Source of the DNA: Chlorokybus atmophyticus | Taxonomy: Eukaryota; Streptophyta; Chlorokybophyceae; Chlorokybales; Chlorokybaceae | NCBI GenBank assembly: GCA_009103225.1 | Contig: RHPI01000863.1 | Coordinates: 63,892-120,801, forward strand | Direction: 5' to 3' | Length of the DNA: 56,910 bases | In this document: piece by piece, positions 1-11,440 of the stretch | Position numbering within the stretch: position 1 is the stretch's first letter | How the letters are laid out: every line of letters begins with the position of its first letter | Position numbers and translations under genes: made by a program | The notes under the pieces: model-generated | What the model saw: only the letters and a program-made list of their open reading frames with translations | Database searches by the model: none | What the model was told of the DNA's origin: nothing

Positions 1-3000
1 AAGGCACCACCACCAACACCAGGAGCGAACACTGTGTGGTCAGAGCATTCAGCAGAAGCACACTCTTTGCTTGTGTTGAACAGCAAACCGCATCACTTTC
101 CCATGCTCACTGCATGTGAAGATGGTAGACAAGCTTGGGAAAAGCTATCAGCCGTTTTCAGAGCCAAGAACAATGCCAGAAAGTTGCATCTACGCAAGCA
201 GCTCAGCGCACTCAGGAAGGAGGCAGCAGAACCCATCACAAAGTATGTTGCGCGCGCGAGAGAGCTGTGGGCGGACCTCATCAACGTCGGCCACAACATG
301 GGGGAGACGGAGGTAGTGCTGGCCATTGTTGCAGGGCTACCAGCAGACTACGAGGTCGTCGCAACCCTGCTGGAGACGTCATCATCGGAGTTGACGTTGG
401 ACGATGTGCTACTGAAGCTGCTCACCGTGGAGCATAGGGTTGTGAAGAAGGACGAGCAAGCGGATGCCGTCGTCTTCTACACCGGCAAGCACGCAAAGAA
501 GAGCAACCATGAAGAGAAGTACAAGGGCAACAAGCCAGGCAATTCTCGTCACAAAGACCTCACATGCCACTGGTGTGGTTGGAAGGGGCACATTGTGAAG
601 GACTGTAGGAAGAAACAACAGGGGCAACCTAGAGCAAGCACCAGCAACAGCGGCAACGAGCACCAACACAAGGAGAAACATGTCGCCTTCACTGCATCCA
701 GTTCGAGGGCGGGCACAGCTTTCTGGGTGGTGGACTCTGGCTGCGATCGTCATCTCACACCAAACAAGGAGGTGATGGAGGGCTACAGGAAGCTGACGTC
801 CACAATCAAGGTGGCGGGCTTCGGTGGCGAAGTACTGGTGGCTGAGGGAGTTGGCGACGTACGACTCCAGTGCAAGGTTGGTAACACACTACGCGAGGTG
901 TTGTTACGCAACGTCCTGCATGTTCCTAAGGCTATTGCGAGTCTATTCTCTGTGAGGGTTGCGGAGCGCTTAGGCGCGGAGATCCTATTTCGGAAGGGTG
1001 GCTGCTCAGTCATCCTTGATGGGGTCGTGCACATGGTTGGAATCACTGATCCGGGAGGGCTCTACCACGTGGAGCAGCACCCTCAGGACATTGACATTCA
1101 AGCCATGATGGTGAAGGACAAGGAGTCGCCAACATTGTGGCATCGAAGGTTCGGGCATCTCAGCTACGTCAACCTCACTCGCCTTGTCATTAAGAAGATG
1201 GTCAAGGGCATCCATCTCAGCACAGAACTCAAGAATGCATCAGGTGCACTTTGTGAACCATGTCTGGTTGCAAAGCAGCATGCTATGCCATTCCCATCAT
1301 CCTCTTCGAGCAGTCAGCATCCTTGCGAGCTTGTGCACATGGATGTCTGTGGCCCTATGCGCATTGTGGCGAAGGGAGGGGCTAGGTACTTTGCTACGTT
1401 CCTCGACGACTACAGCAAGCTGCCCATCATCTTTCCATTGCCGCTCAAGTCAGAAGTTGCTGGAGCTGTGCGCACAGTCGTGGCCTTGTTGGAGACCCAG
1501 TCTGGCAACAAGATGAAGGCAATGAGGAGTGATCGAGGAGGGGAGTACATCAACAAGGAGTTGAAGGAGTTCTTCGCCAGCAAGGGCATACGCCACGAGA
1601 CAACGGCACCCTACACCCCGCAGCAGAATGGAGCAGCTGAACGCCTCAACAGGACACTCTTGGAGCGTGTTCGAGCCATGCTCAGCGACACAAAGATGGA
1701 AGACAGTTTGTGGAAGGAGGCGGTACTCACTGCCAACTACATCCGCAACAGGTCTCCGGTGAGCTCAGAGCAGAAGACTCCGTGGGAGCACTTCTATGGA
1801 GCCACACCAGATGTGAGTGGTATGCGTGTGTTTGGATGCACGGCATATGCACTAGTGCCTAAACAGCTCAGGCACAAGCTGGAGCCGGTCAGCAAGAAGG
1901 GCATCTTCGTTGGCTATGAACCGGGTTCCAAGGCTTACAGGATCTTGCTCGAGGACACTCAGAAGATCATTGTGAGCGGAGAGGTGGTTTTCCACGAGGG
2001 ATTATCACAACCAGAAGCAGGCTTCTTTCCTGAAGATGAAGCACAGCCGGAGCATCCTGAAACAGTGGAGGCTACAGGCAAGGCCATCATCGACGATAAG
2101 GGTGAGCAGGACTCCGTTGTAGCAGACAAGCAGTCGCACCTGCAGCAGGAGCACGCAGCTTGGAGATACCCAATGAGGGAGAGAAAGGCACCTGACTTCT
2201 TACACAAGGCACACGTCGCCAGTGTGCACAATGAGGAGCCAAGCACCTACGAGGAGGCATTGTTAGCACCAGATGCGGAGCAATGGCAGCGTGCTATGGA
2301 CGAGGAGATTGCGTCACTCCATGCCAACAACACTTGGTCACTGGAGCAGTTACCGCAAGGAGTGAAGACCATTCCAGTGAAATGGGTCTTCAAGGTGAAG
2401 CGTGATGGTCAGGGCAACATTGAGCGCTACAAGGCAAGACTGGTGGCAAAGGGCTTCTTGCAGCAGGAAGGTGTGGACTTCAACGAAGTGTTTGCACCTG
2501 CAAGTAAGCATACCACCTTCCGTGCACTGCTAGCTGTGGTTGCCGCTGAGGACCTCAAGCTGCATCACCTGGATGTGAAGACTGCCTTCCTCTACGGAGA
2601 GCTGGAGGAGGAGATCTTCATCGAGCAACCACCTGGATATGAAGAAGGGGAGAGAGGCACAGCGTGCAAGCTGATCAAGGCACTATACGGGCTGCGACAG
2701 GCACCGCGTATGTGGCACATCAAGCTCAGCAAGGAGCTGGAGGCACTTGGCTTCACCGCATCCTCTGCAGACCCTGGGCTCTTCATCCATGCAGACAACA
2801 AGGTCTGGCTGCTCGTGTATGTGGATGATATAATCATCACCGCCTGGCAGGTGCACCACCTGCAGGAGACGAAACTTGCTCTACAGCAAGCATTCTCAGT
2901 TCGTGATCTTGGAGAGGCCAAGTGGTTCCTTGGCATGGTGATTGAGCGCGACAGGGCGGCTCGCACAATCAAGATTAGTCAGGAGCAGATGGTGAGAAGA

Positions 3001-3767
3001 CTCGTCACCAAGTTTGGGCTCACTGAAGCGAAGACCAAGACCACACCGTTGGCACTTGGCACTGCCCTCATCAAGGCAAAGGATGAGGAGGTACTCGACA
3101 AGGCTCAGTATCCATATGGTGAGCTGGTAGGCAGCATGCTCTATCTGGCAGTGTGCACACGTCCCGATGTTGCACATGCTGTGGGAGTACTTGCTCGCTA
3201 CATGTCTGCACCGAGCATGGAGCACTGGAGAGCAGCAAAGGGAGTACTACGCTATGTTGCTGGGAGCGCAACAGTTGGCATTAAGTTTGGGAGCGGGAGC
3301 ACTGAGTTGGAGGGCTACTGCGACTCGGACTTTGCTGGTGACCTCAACAGCAGGAGGTCCACTACAGGCTACGTCTTCAAGCTGAACGGAGGCGTGGTGA
3401 GCTGGAACAGCAGGCTGCAGCCAACAACAGCAGCATCTACATCAGAGGCTGAGTACATGGCAGCGGCAGCAGCAGTGGAGGAGGCACTCTGGCTTCGCAA
3501 GCTCATGGCAGACTGGAGCACCCCATGGCGTGCATCGTCATCAACTGTGACAACCAAGGAGCCATCAAGTTGTTGAAGCACCCTATCGCCTCGGCAAGGA
3601 CGAAGCACATTGATGTTATGCATCACTTTGTGCGTGACAGAGTTACAAGGAAGGAGGTGGAGTTCCAGTACTGCAACACTGAGGGCATGCTGGCGGACTT
3701 CATGACAAAGCCATTGTCACCACTCAAGTTCAAGACCTGTTGTGCAGGACTTGGCATCTGTGTTTGA
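1..3767 (+). pseudogene. Copia gag-pol polyprotein, 5' partial, one frameshift
   Basis: The gag region contains a CX2CX4HX4C knuckle (CHWCGWKGHIVKDC, about 568-609). A retropepsin follows with VVDSGCD (about 727-747). The integrase shows an HHCC finger (LWHRRFGH ... CEPC), the core with RSDRGGEY, and AAERLNR. The RT has YVDDIII near 2818, and RNase H has CDSDFAGD near 3319. The main frame stops at 3576, but the RNase H end (VINCDNQGAIKLLKH to ADFMTKPLS) continues in another frame from about 3525 to the stop at 3765-3767. A single-base indel near 3520 explains this. Everything else is uninterrupted for about 1,170 codons, so the copy is young. Translation would need a frame change, so it is called broken. 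Confidence 0.92.
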
Positions 3768-3809
3768 CTACAGGAGCAAGCGTTGGAGGTCAAGCTGCTC
3801 GCGTGGGAG

Positions 3810-4233
3810 TGTTGAGAGTATTCCTACATACGATCAGCATCGACCCTCCACACAGGAGTAGAAGGTCGTAAGGACGAGCACTAGGTCCGGACTTAGCAAG
3901 ATGGCATCGTCGGACTAGACTCCGGACTCCAGACTGGAGCCTTACTAACTGCTTTGTATCTCCGCGTATACTTACTCATATTAGGGGTGTAAGAGCTTGT
4001 TGGAAAGCTCTGGTTGTAAGAAAGACAACACAGCTTAGAGCGCGTCAAAAGGCTGAGTATAGCTTACGCAGTGCTTGCAAACGTAGACGTGTGTGTAACT
4101 GGCTGGTATAAGAACCAGCGGACAACTTGTAATAGATGAATGTGATGTGACCTGTGTATGCTCTGGTGGCGGTAGCTCTGTCTCTGTGTGTCTATGCTTG
4201 CCTCAACTACATGTGCATGCTAGTCCTTCAACA
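3810..4233 (+). repeat. Copia 3' LTR (424 bp)
   Basis: It begins TGTTGAG just after a G-rich tract (gcgtgggag, 3801-3809, the likely polypurine tract) and ends TTCAACA, giving TG...CA ends and a 6-bp terminal inverted repeat. A TATA-like ggtataagaacc lies near 4108. Internal blocks such as gcttgttggaaagctctgg and gcaaacgtagacgtgtgtg recur in the reverse-oriented solo LTR at 15511-15935. That repeat is 425 bp, which confirms both sets of boundaries. Confidence 0.88.
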
Positions 4234-4242
4234 CTGTTACCT

Positions 4243-4555
4243 TGATGGCTTGCTGGTATTGAAGCCCCATAGCCTTGCACACATCCTGGTCCTCCCTACC
4301 GCCCCGGTTGTTGATCATGCGCACGCATCGGCACACCTGCGTGTTGAAGTGCTGTCCGATTTTGGTGGGCTTGGTCTCTCCCCCAGTTGGTTGACCCCTT
4401 GCATCACGGTGACCAGCTTGCACATTGCACATGCAGAACGGGCAGCCCCAAATAAACGGCGCCCCTGTGGACGCCCGCCTTCGTTCCATGATGTCCAACT
4501 GCCTGGCAATCCTTCTCCTAGCGACTGTCTTGTACAACTCCTCACAGCTCCGCAC
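4243..4555 (-). CDS. Possible exon of an unknown Cys-rich protein, interrupted by Copia insertion
   Basis: The frame reads from an ATG at 4555 for about 104 codons and ends at the Copia LTR border. It could also end at a splice donor (AAG|GTAACA) just before that border. The product is basic at the start (CEELYKTVARRRIARQL) and has a Cys cluster (WGCPFCMC, later VCRCV). The last residues of the open frame come from the LTR, so the retrotransposon appears to sit in or beside this gene. No family is recognised. It is short and could be a chance frame. Confidence 0.3.
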
Positions 4556-5236
4556 ACCTCTCCTCGCTTCACCCTGCGCCTTGAGCTACACCCATAACCA
4601 CAACCACAACCACCATAACCACAACAATAGCAAAGTATACTAGCGAGACCATGCAACGGCTATGTACGCCGCCAACCTCCCGTCCAATCTATGATGTCCC
4701 ATCAATGACAGCCGCCAAGTTGGTGAGTCCCTAGCCCTAACACTGCTAACCCTTGACAGCCGCCTTGTAAATTCAACGCAATTTGTTGCTAGCAGTGCGT
4801 TTGGCGTCGATTCGACGTGGCGTCGATTCGACGACAATAAATGACAACCCCCAGATATAAGGTGAGTCTAGGGATTGACAGCCGCGTCGCTAGCTTTGTG
4901 AGTTCCATTAACTGTGTCGCACTGCATTTGGCACTGCACAATTGCGGCTTGTGCGGCGGTCACAATGCTTGTGCGGCTCGTGCGACTGTCCATATGGAAC
5001 ACAATGGGACTTGACAGTCCTAGTGAGTGAGTAGTGAGTTCGCTTGCGAGTTTGCATGCGCCCTGGTTGTGTGTTGCTTGAAAAATTGCACTAGTCGTTT
5101 GTGGTTTGCTGCTTGAGCTGTCAGCGCTTACCTGAAAGGTGTTTTGCTTTGAAGCTTGCATGCCTTGTTGATTGTGCGCTGAGTCACTGTCTGTGCACTA
5201 AGTTCGGTTGCTTGTTCAGGCTGTTCAGCTGACATT
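4556..5236. other. No gene seen; GACAGCC/GACAGTCC motifs
   Basis: There is no convincing coding sequence. A CAACCACAACCACC-type simple repeat lies at about 4594-4626. A duplicated ggcgtcgattcgacg lies at about 4801-4832. Several TGACAGCC or TGACAGTCC motifs occur (about 4707, 4756, 4877, 5012). The part just upstream of 5237 is the likely promoter and 5' UTR of the next gene, but no TATA box stands out. Confidence 0.5.
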
Positions 5237-7448
5237 ATGGCTACTGGGGAGGGCAGCCAACTGCCTGCTGCAGCTGATTGCTTCAGGGCCAAGGGCAACC
5301 ATTTGCTGGGCCAGGTGACAGGCCAGCAGTTCTTGATGAAGGAGGAGTACAAGCATATGCGCACAACGCTGATGGTCGACCTGGAGAAGCTGAAGAAGAA
5401 GATGTTAAGCAAGTGGCCACTACCTCAAGGTATGAAGGGCAAGGACTTCAAGATGAATGCCGAGCACCGGCAGGAGCTCGACGAAGTATGCGAGGCGGTC
5501 TTGCAGCAGTCACTTCCACTGGTCTTTGACGCAAACCACACGCTCACGTGGACAAAAGGTGAGCTGCTTTCTTGGTGATATCTGCTGTTTGACAGAAACT
5601 TGAATTCAGCTGTGTTGAAGTGAGCTTTCAAGCATGTCGTTCAGCTTTCAGTTCACTCACTGTCTGCTTAGCTGTCTTGCCGTAAACAGTCCTTGCCCTG
5701 GTTGCTGTGTTTGTGCTTGTTGATTCATTGACCAGTTGCGATATGCTGTCTTTGAGGCTGTCTTCTGCTAGATGCCATCTTCCAACAGCTGAAAATGCTG
5801 TATTAGAGCTGTCTTGCCGTTGACAGTCTTTGCCGTTGGTACTTTGCTGTACTCTTATCTGCTTGTGTTGCAGCACAAATCAAGCAGCATGTACTGGTGC
5901 TGCAGTACTCCGTTGGCGCGAAGCGCGGCAGTGGTACCGGGAAGAGCGTCCAAGAACGCAATGAGGCCAAGAAGCAAAGGCGTGGCAGCGACAGAGAAGC
6001 TGCACAAGGCAGCCGCGCTGCTCAAGCTGGAGCTGGCTGGGGCACGACATTTTGTCTGGGGAGGGACATGAGGGCCAACCAGCAGGTGGTCATGCTTGCG
6101 CCTTTAACCGCTCTTCCTCTCACAAACGCTTAGTACCGGGCCACTTGGCTAAAAGAGAGGTAAGCAACCATGGTGCTGTCGGTAGACTGTCGGTCCTGTT
6201 GTACTGTTTTGCTGAGCTGCTGCCTCCATGCATACTGGCTTAACACATGGTGCCTGCTACTCTGAATGCTACTCTGCGTGTCACGACAGGGGTGCGGACG
6301 GATTTGCTGAAGATCAGGTGTTCGACATTTGCAACAACGCAGTAGTTGTTGGCGTCGCCACCATCGATTCCGTATGCGAGCCAGACCAACCAATGCACAC
6401 GTATCTAGTCTCTGTTAACCACTGGATGGCAATGAGAAGTGAGGATGGCAACCTTGCCGTTCAACTACCTGTGAAAGAAAGGCATTTTCTCTATGGCACG
6501 CCGACAAGCAGCTGCCATGGTGGGCGTACTCTGGAGGTACATTGCTTGCTGTGGATATGCACATGCTCCTGCTGTGACTGTATGGTGTAGTGTATGAGCA
6601 TTTCTTGTGTTAAACACAACAACATGCAGGGCAGGGAGATGGAGTGGCCCATGATGTTCTTGGCCAGCGGAGGCATCTGCCCCTGTGAGGCATGCGCTAA
6701 CGATGAGCGCATTGCGGTGCCGGGTTGCATCAAGGACCGGCTGCCTACGCCCGCAGCCAGGCACAGCACAGACACAGAGGTTAATAAGGGCTGTTGTTAG
6801 GCTGCTGTCACATGATGAACAGTCGCCAATGCAGCCATTGATCACGCCTTGACAGTCGCAAAGTGCATTACATGTTGCAGTTCTTGACAGTCATCAACGC
6901 ACTGCAGACTGTCAATGGTATTGACAGTCGCCAATGGACTGCACTGACCACTCTGGGTCCTAGGCAGGTTGCTGGGGCGATCTCTGACTGTGAAGATGAA
7001 GAAGCCGCCGCCATGGACTTGCGAACTGCAGCGGGGATCGTGTGCAACACCAAGCCCAACGCCCCCACCAGAGAGGAGGCAATGGACATGTATGAGTACT
7101 ACCACCACATCGAGCACACGCTGTTCCACAATGGTCACCAGCTGGCATTCAAGGACCCCGACCGAATGGAGCGTGTGCCAGACGAGCTGATCTTGAGAGC
7201 CATTGTCAGCTTTGCTGCCAGGAAAAAGTGGTTGGTGTCCAACAAAGATGTTGAAGGAGGGTGCGAGTGGGGATCCAATCGCAAACTACCAGGTATGCAT
7301 ACTTCACTGCAGCAAGTTAACGACAGTCCTTTGCTGGTTTTCAAGAGTGATGATTTGGTACAATGCAGGGCTTTTGAGCGAGGCAAAGAAGAGAAAGCCA
7401 TTCCGACCCAAGAGGCAGTGGACGCGACAGCCCTCGTCATCCTCCTAG
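5237..7448 (+). CDS. Unrecognised seven-exon gene, 453 aa
   Basis: Proposed exons: 5237-5558, 5874-6085, 6134-6159, 6290-6536, 6630-6779, 6968-7292, 7369-7448. Every intron is GT-AG, and all phases agree to give 1,362 nt with a single stop at 7446-7448. The 48-bp intron at 6086-6133 removes an in-frame stop. The N-terminal part is Lys-rich and helical (VDLEKLKKKMLSKW). Exon 2 and the last exon carry basic stretches (RNEAKKQRRGSD; LSEAKKRKPFRPKRQW) that look like nuclear localisation signals. The middle has Cys pairs (GGICPCEACAND) and an aromatic/His segment (YEYYHHIEHTLFHNGH). I recognise no family. It may be a host gene or a captured transposon gene. It lies between a Copia element and a palindrome cluster, and most introns contain GACAGT-type motifs. 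Confidence 0.6.
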
Positions 7449-7845
7449 GTGGGTGGTTTCCTGTGCTATGGTCAAGTTACTGTTTGTGTAAGCACGTGAC
7501 AGTACAGTTGTTGTGCAGAGCTCAACAAGCACTCGCTGAGTGTTTGCAAGAGATGCTGTTGAGCAAGGCTGTCGCGGGTGTCTTCACATTGGGGCTGAAT
7601 CAACCAGGGAGAGCACAAGTCTGGCTTCCAGGCGAAGGTGCTGGCAACACAAGAGACTGATGTTGTTAGCTGCTCCTGTTACCTCCTGTAACCGCAGCTT
7701 GAAGTGCATGTAGGAGACTGTAGCTACAGTCTCACTGGCTTGACACTGATGGGCTGTCGTTTGACAGTCCATTACAGCATTTTTGTGAATTGCATGCGTG
7801 TCGGATTGTATGCACCGGGCACGGTGCAGGCACCAGTGCCAAGAT

Positions 7846-8069
7846 CATGCATGGATTCAATGGCTGTGACATCATGACAGACCATGCATGGTGCGATTGT
7901 CAATAAGACCATGTGGTGCGTTGTCTGTTAGGACCAGACATGGTGCCGCTTGTGGACCATGCATGGCTTCAATGGCTGTGACATCATGATAGACCATGCA
8001 TGGTGCGACTGTCAATCAGACCATGTATGGTGCGTTGTCTGTTAGGACCATGCATGGTACCGCTTGTGG
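7846..8069. repeat. Tandem duplication of a 112-bp unit
   Basis: Unit 1 (7846-7957) and unit 2 (7958-8069) both start catgcatgg and contain ttcaatggctgtgacatcatga, accatgcatggtgcga, gcgttgtctgttaggacca and ccgcttgtggacca. They differ by scattered substitutions. Shorter partial copies follow near 8088-8130 and 8217-8260 (ccgtatccatggaccgt then catggtgcgactgtcgatca). Confidence 0.8.
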
Positions 8070-8511
8070 ACCACATATGCACAACAAAGTCCGTATCCAT
8101 GGACCGTGCATGGTGCGACTGTCGATCAGACTGGCACCATAAATGGTCCACTGAGCCAGGAGGGCAGCGCACCATGCATGGTCTGAAATATGTCAGTTTA
8201 AAATAAGACTTGCCGGTCCGTATCCATGGACCGTACATGGTGCGACTGTCGATCACCAGACATGTGGAAGTAACAAACCATGCCTGGTCTTCTGCGCCAG
8301 GGGGCATTGCACCATACATGGTCCTTGCAAACTCATACAAACAGGTCACCATACATGGTGCGACCCCAAAAAAACATGGGACCGTTCACGTGAGGTTTGG
8401 ACCATGCATGGTCCGACTGTCATTGACAGTCCGACCATATATGGTCCACTAATTTCACTTAGCAGGGGAAAAAAAAAAAATCCCGGTCCAGAGGTACGGA
8501 CCATTCATGGT
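7846..8511. repeat. Cluster of CCATGCATGG-type palindromes
   Basis: At least a dozen 10-12 bp palindromes of the form CC(A/G)TNNATGG occur here, usually within ACCATGCATGGT. Examples lie near 7873, 7957, 7995, 8030, 8047, 8102, 8171, 8229, 8313, 8349, 8402, 8435 and 8501. Several are followed by GCGACTGTC. Spacing is irregular and the arms co-vary: GC, TA, AC and TT occur at the centre while the outer bases are kept. No gene is visible in the block. Confidence 0.85.
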
Positions 8512-8533
8512 CCTTTGACGTCAATCGGTGTGG

Positions 8534-9361
8534 TGGGCCTGCTCATACAGCTGATGCAATAGTGAAAATGTATAAAGGGTAGAATGTTCGTGCTCTCTTA
8601 ACGCTGCTACCACTCGACACACTAGTGCTTGTGCGCACTATGCGATGACGGTGATAAGATTTCCAAAAAATGTATGCAACTGCAAGCTGCACTTCTAATG
8701 CACACAATGCAACCACACTCACTTAAGCAAAGAGGGTGACACTGTAAGTCAACAAGCCACTACTATAGGTAGCACTGTTTACACGGTTATTTGCAGTAGA
8801 AATGTCCTACACTGTTAAGTAAGGTGAATGAGCAAGCAACACGTGGTTGCTATGTCTTGACTGATGCCAATAAGCACACCACAACCAAGCACATCAAGAT
8901 TCATAGCAATGACAAGCACAGTGCATAAGAGCATGCACAGGCTCTCACACGGTGAGGGGTTTATTAAAAACCGAGACGGCGAGTTCGTAGTTAAAGTTGT
9001 TTCACAAGCTCTTGGCTTTCTTAGCTTTCTCACTGACAGTGTCACCAGCTGGTTTGGTGAACACCGCAACTACTTGTACATGTCAAATAATGACTGTCCC
9101 GAACCTAAGCTAACGATCATCGAGGCTATTTCTTTAAAAACCTCCTACCTAGTGTAGATCACAACTTACAACCGAACTCACAACTACGCGCGGTGTATGG
9201 AGTATATGCCATAACCTTCTAGTGGTTATGAGCTAGTCTACAGTCACAACCTAGCTAATGGGCAGTGATGTGCGCAGGCCGGTATGCTGATAGGTCGGGA
9301 GAGGGTCCTTAACATAAGCATGCTCGATGAAGGCTGGCATGCAAGGACAATGGGCATGACA
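8534..9361 (+). repeat. LTR-like repeat A (828 bp)
   Basis: It matches 20884-21713 in the same orientation from tgggcctgctcatacag to gcatgaca. Shared landmarks include gtcaacaagccactactataggta, ctacactgttaagt, gcacagtgcataaga/gcacaatgcacacg and gatgaaggctgg. It has TG...CA ends and a TATA-like tataaag near 8571. No clear 5-bp flanking duplication is seen. An LTR of the neighbouring Gypsy family is the best guess, but its strand relative to the coding copies is inconsistent (see findings). Confidence 0.6.
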
Positions 9362-11376
9362 GCCCGCTCAACAGCTGGAGTTTAAGCCTTCCCCACTGGA
9401 CCCATTAGAGCCACAACGCCGCTCAATGCAAGACCTTGTAATGGCAACATCAGCCATGCCGCTGGGCACCATCCCAGCACTTTAAGTTCTTGTTGAAGGC
9501 AGCCGTCAGCAGCGGTTCTCTGCTTTTTAACAAGAACATCGCTGGAAGCTGGATATGGCGGCGCAAATTGACACGAGATTCCAAGCGTATGCAGCCATGC
9601 CAATTGCAGGGGCGTCCACCGTCGCCGGTACCATCACTGCACTTGCATAGATACACCATCGGCGTCCACAGCGCCGAAGGGGCAACCAACTGTTACTGAT
9701 CAAGCGAGGGCGTTGGCACAACAATAGAGGGGGGTAATTGCCCCGATGCTGCCTCCTTTGATTGAGGATATGCCCGAAGATCAGCGAGATGTAGGGCAGG
9801 GCTACTTCACTCCGCAAGAGAACAATACACAGCGAGGCGGAGCTGGTATGGTAGGAGAGCAACAACTCCGTACTACGCGTCGTAGGTCCGCCCTTATATA
9901 AGAAGCAGTCATGCTGCACAGGCCCGAGAAAAGTGCACTGAGGCGGTGTTGGGGATGCAAGAAAGCAGCGCGACTCAAGCACGACTAGTGACTTGGCTTG
10001 TTGCCAACCACCCCGCTGTACCCAATATTGCCTTTGGCAACAGAGCATCATCGTTGAGGGTCTTTATTTGCTCAGTGCAACAAGCACATGATGAAGCTGC
10101 TACCACAGCTCCGACCACGCTGGAGGGGAGTGCAGGAGGCAATGCTGCGGCTGTAAGGAATAAAAGTAGCACACACATTAGCCTAATCTTCAACGCACCT
10201 ATTGAGCACGTGCCATGACAGTGCTCGATGAGTCGAGCACTGTCATCGAGCGTGGAAAAAGGCAGATGGGATGCCTACATGGCAGGAATCCCGAGGGTCC
10301 CCACCATCACCCATGATATGCGGCGACAGCTGCTGCGTGCTGCATATCTGCAGCCCATGTCGCAGTATCACCATTGGCCCAATGTAAACACCGAGCCCAC
10401 GGCCACATGGGAAAGAACATTGGTCAGGAAGGTAGCTCACGCTGTCCGATGGACTTGTATGTGAAACCAGCTGCACGTGAGGCGGGCCCACAAACACCGG
10501 GTTCTTCAGGTTTCCCTCCACCACCACTAGTGACACCTGCAGGCATACCCCCCGCTTTACGGAGGCGGCATTCACCACTACCTCCAGCTCAAGCAGCACT
10601 AGAACCCTCAATACCAAGACCTCCCCGCATCTACTAGCCACCCGACAAGGCATATTTGGCAGAGGGAGAGGGCAGGAAGGAGGTCCTCCGGACCCAGCAG
10701 GCAGAGGAGCTTTGGCTACTATGCGCTCAGCACTCTTAGCCAAGAGAGCCGAGGCACTGATGACAGCAGCCCGCACAAAGAGGCAGGCATCAACGCCAAT
10801 GCGGCCATAATCGCCAACCAAAGCAAGCATGTCACAATCATTGGCTTGTCACCCAAGCGGGTGATGCTGAACAGCGGAGCACAACCTGTCATCATTGGGC
10901 GTTTCCTCGCTCGATCCCTGGGCATCACCAGCGCGGACCTGGTGGCCTGCCCGTATCTGTTGAATACTGCCACCGGCAGTTGCGATAGGGTGATGGGAGT
11001 CACCAAGGAGTCTCTTTGCATCCGGTTAACAAGGCTAGACCCAATTCTCACCACTGAGATCACGCAGCAATCTGTGGTCATCAACGCCGGCTCCTTCGAT
11101 TGGTGTGCTTGGGCAAGACTTCAACTTCTTTGTGAGCATGGGCCTTGATTGCTATGCAAAGTGTCGGGTCGGGGGAAGTCGAGGGTCGCACTGTCTCGGG
11201 CCGCTGCAGGGAAAGTCATGCGTGCTGGTCCTGGTGCTGCAGCATGTTATAACTTGTGGCAAAAGTACAAGATAACCGAGCTTGTATGGCGAGCAGTGCT
11301 TGGTGGAGCTGCTCCACTGCTGCTGAACACAGACATGTGGAGCGATGTCTTCCTTAGTATACATGCTGTGCTGTAG
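9362..11376 (+). pseudogene. Gypsy 5' fragment (gag-like spacer and protease), decayed
   Basis: The translation matches the minus-strand Gypsy copy at about 18080-16700. The segment at 10258-10460 (GRWDAYMAGIPRVPTITHD ... TWERTLVR) parallels 17506-17330. The segment at 10846-11130 (PKRVMLNSGAQPVIIG ... SADLVACPYLLNTATG) parallels the protease region. Upstream, about 9750-9870 reads LPPLIEDMPEDQRD then GAGMVGEQQL, against LPALLEDLPED*RD and GAGLIGEQQL in the other copy. Frames shift repeatedly. Homology ends near 11150. The rest to 11376 is open but not recognised, and the minus copy starts just after it. Confidence 0.75.
10846..11148 (+). pseudogene. Gypsy retropepsin-like domain fragment
   Basis: A 100-residue frame contains MLNSGAQPVIIG, which matches the retropepsin D-S/T-G flap region with the catalytic Asp replaced by Asn. 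It is followed by LARSLGITSADL and a conserved middle (TATGSCDRVMGV). The related minus copy keeps LARDLGITSAEL but has lost the D-S-G triplet. So neither protease remnant looks active. Confidence 0.6.
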
Positions 11377-11440
11377 GACACAAAGTCAACAAGCCACCCC
11401 CCCTGAGCTTCTGGGGAGGTTCTAGCTTTATGCTTAGCTG

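Larger units (their letters stand above)
1..4233 (+). mobile_element. Ty1/Copia LTR retrotransposon, 5'-truncated by window start
   Basis: Order of domains is gag, zinc knuckle, protease, integrase, reverse transcriptase, RNase H, then a 3' LTR. Integrase before RT is the Copia order. The reading frame is already open at base 1, so the 5' LTR, primer binding site and gag start lie outside the window. The element ends in TCAACA at 4228-4233, the inverse of the TGTTGA that opens the LTR at 3810. The next five bases (ctgtt) would be the target duplication, but the left flank is not visible. A related solo LTR lies at 15511-15935, so the family has been active more than once here. Confidence 0.93.

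Noticed and set aside
7846-8511. CRISPR-like array
   Set aside because: The units are palindromes with irregular spacing in a eukaryotic genome; no uniform spacers and no cas genes.
8534-9361. DNA transposon with terminal inverted repeats
   Set aside because: No inverted repeats were found at the ends; TG...CA ends and an internal TATA-like box fit an LTR better.
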